From Piliocolobus tephrosceles (lineage: Eukaryota; Chordata; Mammalia; Primates; Cercopithecidae), in the NCBI RefSeq assembly GCF_002776525.5, contig NC_045443.1:35472808-35536807 (forward strand): a stretch of 64,000 nt of DNA, given 5' to 3'. A program made the translations under genes and the position numbers. Below, piece by piece: positions 60,242 to 64,000 of the stretch (positions are counted from its first letter, which is position 1; every line of letters starts with the position of its first letter). The notes under the pieces were generated by a model that searched no databases, was not told where the DNA came from, and saw only the letters and a list, made by a program, of their open reading frames with translations.

Positions 60242-61258
60242 TTACATTTTGAGATGTTTTTGCAATGGCTGGTACCGGTTGTTCCTTTCCATGTTTAGGG
60301 CTTCCATCAGGGTCTCTTGTAAGGCAGGCCTGGTGCTAACAAAATCTCTAAGCATTTGCTTATCTGTAAAGGATTTTATTTCTCCTTCACTTATGAAACT
60401 TAGTTTGGCTGGATATGAAATTCTGGGTTTAAAATTATTTTCTTTAAGAATGTTGAATATTGACTCCCACTCTCTTCTGGCTTGTAGATTTTCTGCCGAG
60501 AGATCTGCTGTCAGTCTGATGGGCTTCCCTTTGTGGGTAACCTGACCTTTCTCTCTGGCTGCCCTTAAGATTTTTTCCTTCATTTCAACTTTGGTGAATC
60601 TGGCAATTATGTGTCTTGGAGTTGCTCTTCTGGAGGAGTATCTTTGTGGCATTCTCTGTATTTCCTGAATTTGAATGTTGGCCTGTCCTACTAGGTTGGG
60701 GAATTTCTCCTGGATGATATCCTGAAGAGTGTTTTCCAATTTGGTTCCATTTTCCCCCTCACTTTCAGGCAGCCCAATCAGACGTAGATTTGGTCTTTTT
60801 ACATAATCCCATACTTCTTGCAGGCTTTGTTCATTTCTTTTTCTTCTTTTTTCTTTTGGTTTCTCTTCTCGCTTCATTTCATTCATTTGATCCTCAATCG
60901 CAGATACTCTTTCTTCCAGTTGATCAAGTCGGTTACTGAAGCTTGTGGATTTGTCACGTATTTCTCGTGTCATGGTTTTCATCTCTGTCATTTCATTTAT
61001 GACCTTCTCTGCATTAATTATTCTAGCTATCAATTCTTCCACTCTTTTTTCAAGATTTTTAGTTTCTTTGCGCTGGGTACGTAATTCCTCCTTTAGCTCT
61101 GAGACGTTTGATGGACTGAAGCCTTCTTCTCTCATCTCATCAAAGTCATTCTCTAACCGGCTTTGATTCGTTGCTGGCGATGAGCTGCACTCCTTTGCAG
61201 GGGGAGATGCGCTCTTATTTTTTGAATTTCCAGCTTTTCTCACCTGGTTCTTCCCCAT
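60242..61258 (-). CDS. ORF1: L1 ORF1 protein (ORF1p), intact
   Basis: ORF1p is the RNA-binding chaperone of L1. It forms homotrimers that coat L1 RNA in the cytoplasmic ribonucleoprotein, acting with the ORF2 protein in cis. The frame is open for 338 codons, the length usual for young primate L1s. A basic Ser/Pro-rich head comes first, with Ser18-Pro and Ser27-Pro, the two proline-directed phosphorylation sites known from human ORF1p. Residues of about 50-150 form a long Leu/Glu/Lys-rich heptad region, the trimerising coiled coil. An RNA-recognition domain starts near 157 (V-W-D-Y-V-K then L-R-L-I-G-L-P), followed by a C-terminal domain containing an RRATPRH stretch. The start is the first ATG after the 5' UTR. 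The stop lies 63 bp before ORF2, as expected. Intact coding sequence next to a dead ORF2 suggests moderate age or chance survival. Expression from a satellite-embedded copy is unproven. Confidence 0.93.
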   Translation of the reverse strand: MGKNQVRKAGNSKNKSASPPAKECSSSPATNQSRLENDFDEMREEGFSPSNVSELKEELRTQRKETKNLEKRVEELIARIINAEKVINEMTEMKTMTREIRDKSTSFSNRLDQLEERVSAIEDQMNEMKREEKPKEKRRKRNEQSLQEVWDYVKRPNLRLIGLPESEGENGTKLENTLQDIIQEKFPNLVGQANIQIQEIQRMPQRYSSRRATPRHIIARFTKVEMKEKILRAAREKGQVTHKGKPIRLTADLSAENLQARREWESIFNILKENNFKPRISYPAKLSFISEGEIKSFTDKQMLRDFVSTRPALQETLMEALNMERNNRYQPLQKHLKM

Positions 61259-62286
61259 CTTTGTGGTTTTATCTGCCTCTGGTCTTTGATGGTGGTGACG
61301 TACTGATGGGGTTTTGGTATAGGTGTTCTTCCTGTTTGGTAGTTTTCCTTCTAATAGTCAGGACCCTCAGCTGTAGGTCTGTTGGAGATTGCTTGAGGTC
61401 CACTCCAGACCCTGTTTGCCTGGGTATCAGCATCAGAGGTTGCAGAAGATAGACTATTGCTGAACAGGGAGTGTACCTGTCTGATTCTTACTTTGGAAGC
61501 TTCCTCTCAGGGGTGTACTCCACCCTGTGAGGTGTGGAGTGTCAGGCTGCCCCTAGTGGGGGGATGTCTCCCAGTTAGGTTACTCAGGAGTCAGGGACCC
61601 ACCTGAGCAGACAGGCTGTCCATTCTCAGACTTCAACCTCCGTGTTGGGAGATCCACTGCTCTCTTCAAAGCTGTCAGACAGAGTCACTCGCGTCTGCAC
61701 AGGCCTCTGCTGCTTCCCCTGTTGTTTTTTAGCTGTGCCCTGTCCCCAGAGGTGGAGTCTACAGAGATAGGCAGGTTTCCTTGAGCTGCTGTGAGCTCCA
61801 CCCAGTTCAAACTCCCCACCGGCTTTGTTTACCTAGTTAAGCCTCAGCAATGGCGGGCGCTTCTCCCCCAGCCTCGCTGCTGTCTTGCGGTTAGATTGCA
61901 TACTGCTGTGCTAGCAATGAGGAGGTTCCGTGGTCGTGGGACCCACCCGGCCAGGTGTGGTTATAATCTCCTGGTGTGCCCGTTTGCTTAAAGCGCAGTA
62001 TTGAGGTGGGAATTACCCGATTTTCCAGGTGTTGTGTGTCTCAGTTTGCCTGGCTGGGAAAAGGGATTCCTTTCCCCCTTGTGCTTCCCAGGTGAGGCAA
62101 TTCCTTGCCTTGCTTCAGCTCTCGCTGGTCGGGCTGCAGCAGCTGACCAGCACCAATTGTCCAGCCCTCCCCAGTGAGATGATCCCAGTACCTCAGTTCA
62201 AAATGCAAAATCACCAGTCTTCTGTGTTGCTCGCGCTGGGATTTGGAGACTGGTGCTGTTCCTACTTGGCCATCTTGCTCCATGCA
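61259..62286 (-). promoter_or_regulatory. L1 5' UTR / internal promoter
   Basis: About 1.03 kb of GC- and CpG-richer sequence lies between the 5' end and the ORF1 start, in sharp contrast to the AT-rich satellite around it. In L1 this region carries the internal RNA polymerase II promoter and, on the opposite strand, an antisense promoter. The first bases on the element strand contain the conserved YY1-site sequence. Several short open frames on both strands here are not supported as genes. Confidence 0.88.
62268..62277 (-). promoter_or_regulatory. YY1 site at the L1 5' end
   Basis: The element strand reads 'caagatggcc' about ten bases from the L1 start. In human L1 the YY1 site at this place positions transcription initiation. 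Its presence shows that the 5' end is complete. Confidence 0.8.
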
Positions 62287-62302
62287 CCAGAAATCTTCTT
62301 TT
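62287..62302. repeat. Target-site duplication, right copy (full-length L1)
   Basis: 'ccagaaatcttctttt' continues into ordinary monomer sequence ('taatttttatctgagg'), closing the interrupted monomer. Confidence 0.9.
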
Positions 62303-64000
62303 TAATTTTTATCTGAGGATATTTCCTTTTACACCATAGGCTTCAATGCGATCCAAAATATCCCTTCTCAGATTCTGCTTAACAGTGTTATTAGACTGCT
62401 CCATGAAAAGAGTCGTGTAGTTCTGTGAGATGAATTCACACACCACAAAGTGGTTTCACAGAAAGTTTCTTTCTACTTTTTATCTTAGAATGTTTCCTTT
62501 TCAACAATAGGCCTCAATGCACTCCCAAATATCCATTTGCAGATTGCACGAAAACAGTGTTAGCAAACTGCTATATGAAAAGAAAGGTGTGACTCTGTGA
62601 GATGAATTCACACCTCACAAAGAAGTTTCTCAGAAAGCCTCTTTCTAGTTTTTATCTGAGGATATTTCCTTTTTCACCATAGGCTTCAATGTCTTCCCAA
62701 TTAAACCTTTGCAGATTCCACAAAAACAGTGTTTGCAAACTGCTCATTGAAAAAAAAAATGTGCAACTCTGTGAGACGATGTCACACATCAGAAGGAAGT
62801 CTCTCAGAAAGCTTCTTTCTAGTTTTTATCTGAGGATATTTCCTTTGTCACCATAGGCTTCAATGTGCTCAAGATTGACCCATTGTAAATTCCAAGAAAA
62901 CAGTGTTAGCAAAGTGCTCAATGAAACAGCACTGTAACTATGCAAAATGAATTCACTCACCAGAAAGCAGTATCTGAGAAGACTTCAAAGTGCTCAATGA
63001 AACAGCACTGTAACTATGCAAAATGAATTAACTCAACCCAAAGCAGTATCTGAGAAGGCTTCTTTCTAGTTTTTATCTGAGGATATTTCATTTTTCAACC
63101 TAGGCCTCAAGGCACTCCCAAATATCCCTTTGCAGATTCCAAGAAAACAAACTGCTTTTCATGAAGCAAACTGCTAAATGAAAGGAAAAGTGTAATTCAG
63201 TGAGATGAATTCAAAGATCACAAGGAAGTTTCTCAGAATGCTTCTTTGTAGTTTTTATCAGGATATTTCCTTTTTCAGCATCTTCCTCAGGGCACTCATG
63301 AATATCCCACAGCAGATTCAATGAAAAGAGTGTTAGAAATCTGCTCAATTAAAAGAGAGGTGTAACTCTGTGAGATGAATTGACACATCACAGATAAGTT
63401 TCTCAGAAAGCTTCTTTTTGTTTTTCATCTGAGGATAGTTCCTTTGTCACCCTAGACATATGTGCACTCCCAAATATCCTATTGCAGATTCCATGAAAAC
63501 AGTGTTAGCAAAATGCTCAATGATTACTACAGTTTTAGCCTATGAGATGAATTCACACATCACGAAACAGTTTCTCAGAAAACTTCTTTCTAGTTTTTAT
63601 GTGATTATATTTCCTTTTTCATCATAGGCCTCAATGCACTCCCAGATATTCCTTTGCAGATTCTACGAAAACACTGTTAGCAAACTGCTCAATGAAAAGA
63701 AAGGTGTAACTCTGTGAGATGAATTCACACATTACAAAAATGTTTCTCAGAAAGATGCTTTCTAGTTTTTATCTGAGGATATTTCCTTTGTCACCATAGG
63801 CTTCAATGTGATCCAAAATATCACTTCTCAGATTTCCCAAAAATAGCGCCAGAGAACTGCTCTATTAAAAGAATCGTGTAAATCAGTGGCTTGAATTCAT
63901 ACATCACAAAGTGGTTTCTGAGAAATCTTCTTTCTAGGTTTTATTTGAGGTTATTTCCTTTTTCATCAGAGGCCTTAATGCGCTCTAGAATATCCCATTG
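62303..64000 (-). repeat. Monomeric alpha satellite (continuation right of the L1)
   Basis: This is the same monomer classes and orientation as before the L1, running to the end of the window. Apart from a 76-bp tandem duplication at 62,911-63,062 there is nothing but monomers here. Confidence 0.92.
62911..63062. repeat. 76-bp tandem duplication within the satellite
   Basis: 'aaagtgctcaatgaaacagc' begins at 62,911 and again at 62,987. Both copies continue with 'actgtaactatgcaaaatg' and 'aaagcagtatctgagaag'. The unit is less than half a monomer, so it is out of phase with the 171-bp repeat. Confidence 0.85.

Larger units (their letters stand above)
56115..62286 (-). mobile_element. Full-length L1 retrotransposon
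   Basis: The 6,172-bp element lies on the minus strand: 5' UTR (62,286-61,259), ORF1 (61,258-60,242), a spacer of about 63 bp, ORF2 (60,178-56,354, broken), 3' UTR and tail. Both ends are present and a perfect 16-bp target-site duplication flanks it, so it is a complete single insertion into monomeric alpha satellite. The 3' UTR carries the same internal duplication as the three truncated L1s, placing all four in one L1 lineage. ORF1 is intact but ORF2 has several inactivating changes, so the element cannot be autonomous. The expected length for a primate L1 is about 6 kb. Confidence 0.97.

Noticed and set aside
57067..60545. Several plus-strand open frames of 60-150 codons across the full-length L1
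   Set aside because: They are antisense shadows of ORF1 and ORF2 coding sequence, with no independent support.
61171..62316. Open frames on both strands in the L1 5' UTR (93, 95 and 80 codons)
   Set aside because: The region is GC-rich non-coding L1 promoter. I could not match these frames to a recognised L1 antisense peptide with any certainty.

Overview
The window is primate (peri)centromeric DNA. No host gene is visible. About 54.5 kb is alpha satellite (171-bp monomers), all in one orientation, with the conventional monomer sense reading on the minus strand. The rest is retrotransposon insertions. The Alu at 6.7 kb carries 'gatccggcca' in its right arm, and the L1 3' ends carry variants I associate with Old World monkeys rather than hominoids, so an Old World monkey such as a macaque or baboon is my best guess (inference from memory, not a database match).

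Region 1 (1-36,424) is a divergent higher-order repeat. Thirteen distinguishable monomers (M1 to M13 here) recur in fixed order with a period of about 2.23 kb. Sixteen units or part-units can be followed, plus a leading fragment. By eye, copies differ at roughly one base in ten, so the array is old. The 13-mer is itself nested: M1-M4, M6 and M7 are paralogous to M8-M13 in order, and M5 is an extra M4-like monomer. The ancestral block was therefore probably a hexamer that doubled. Several units carry rearrangements: a 19-mer (11.7-15.0 kb), two 15-mers sharing the same complex junction 19 kb apart (9.14 and 28.21 kb), internal deletions (18.49, 19.63 and 24.59 kb), and a quasi-palindromic insertion at 0.95 kb. 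Diagnostic variants occur in blocks, which points to gene conversion or unequal exchange between distant units.

Region 2 (36,425-56,114 and 62,287-64,000) is monomeric alpha satellite of a different character. It has no regular high-order period. A few recurring monomer classes appear, often four monomers (about 685 bp) apart, along with local two- to three-monomer duplications. The last unit of region 1 collapses just before the boundary.

Mobile elements: one Alu linked to loss of about 0.5 kb of satellite; three 5'-truncated L1 3' ends (17.4, 24.6 and 35.5 kb), the second with a possible 3' transduction; and one full-length L1 on the minus strand (56,115-62,286) with a 16-bp target-site duplication. 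That L1 keeps an intact 338-codon ORF1, but its ORF2 has lost its start codon, is frameshifted and stopped several times, and has an endonuclease active-site change. Each insertion sits in a single unit or site, so the satellite array was built before they landed.
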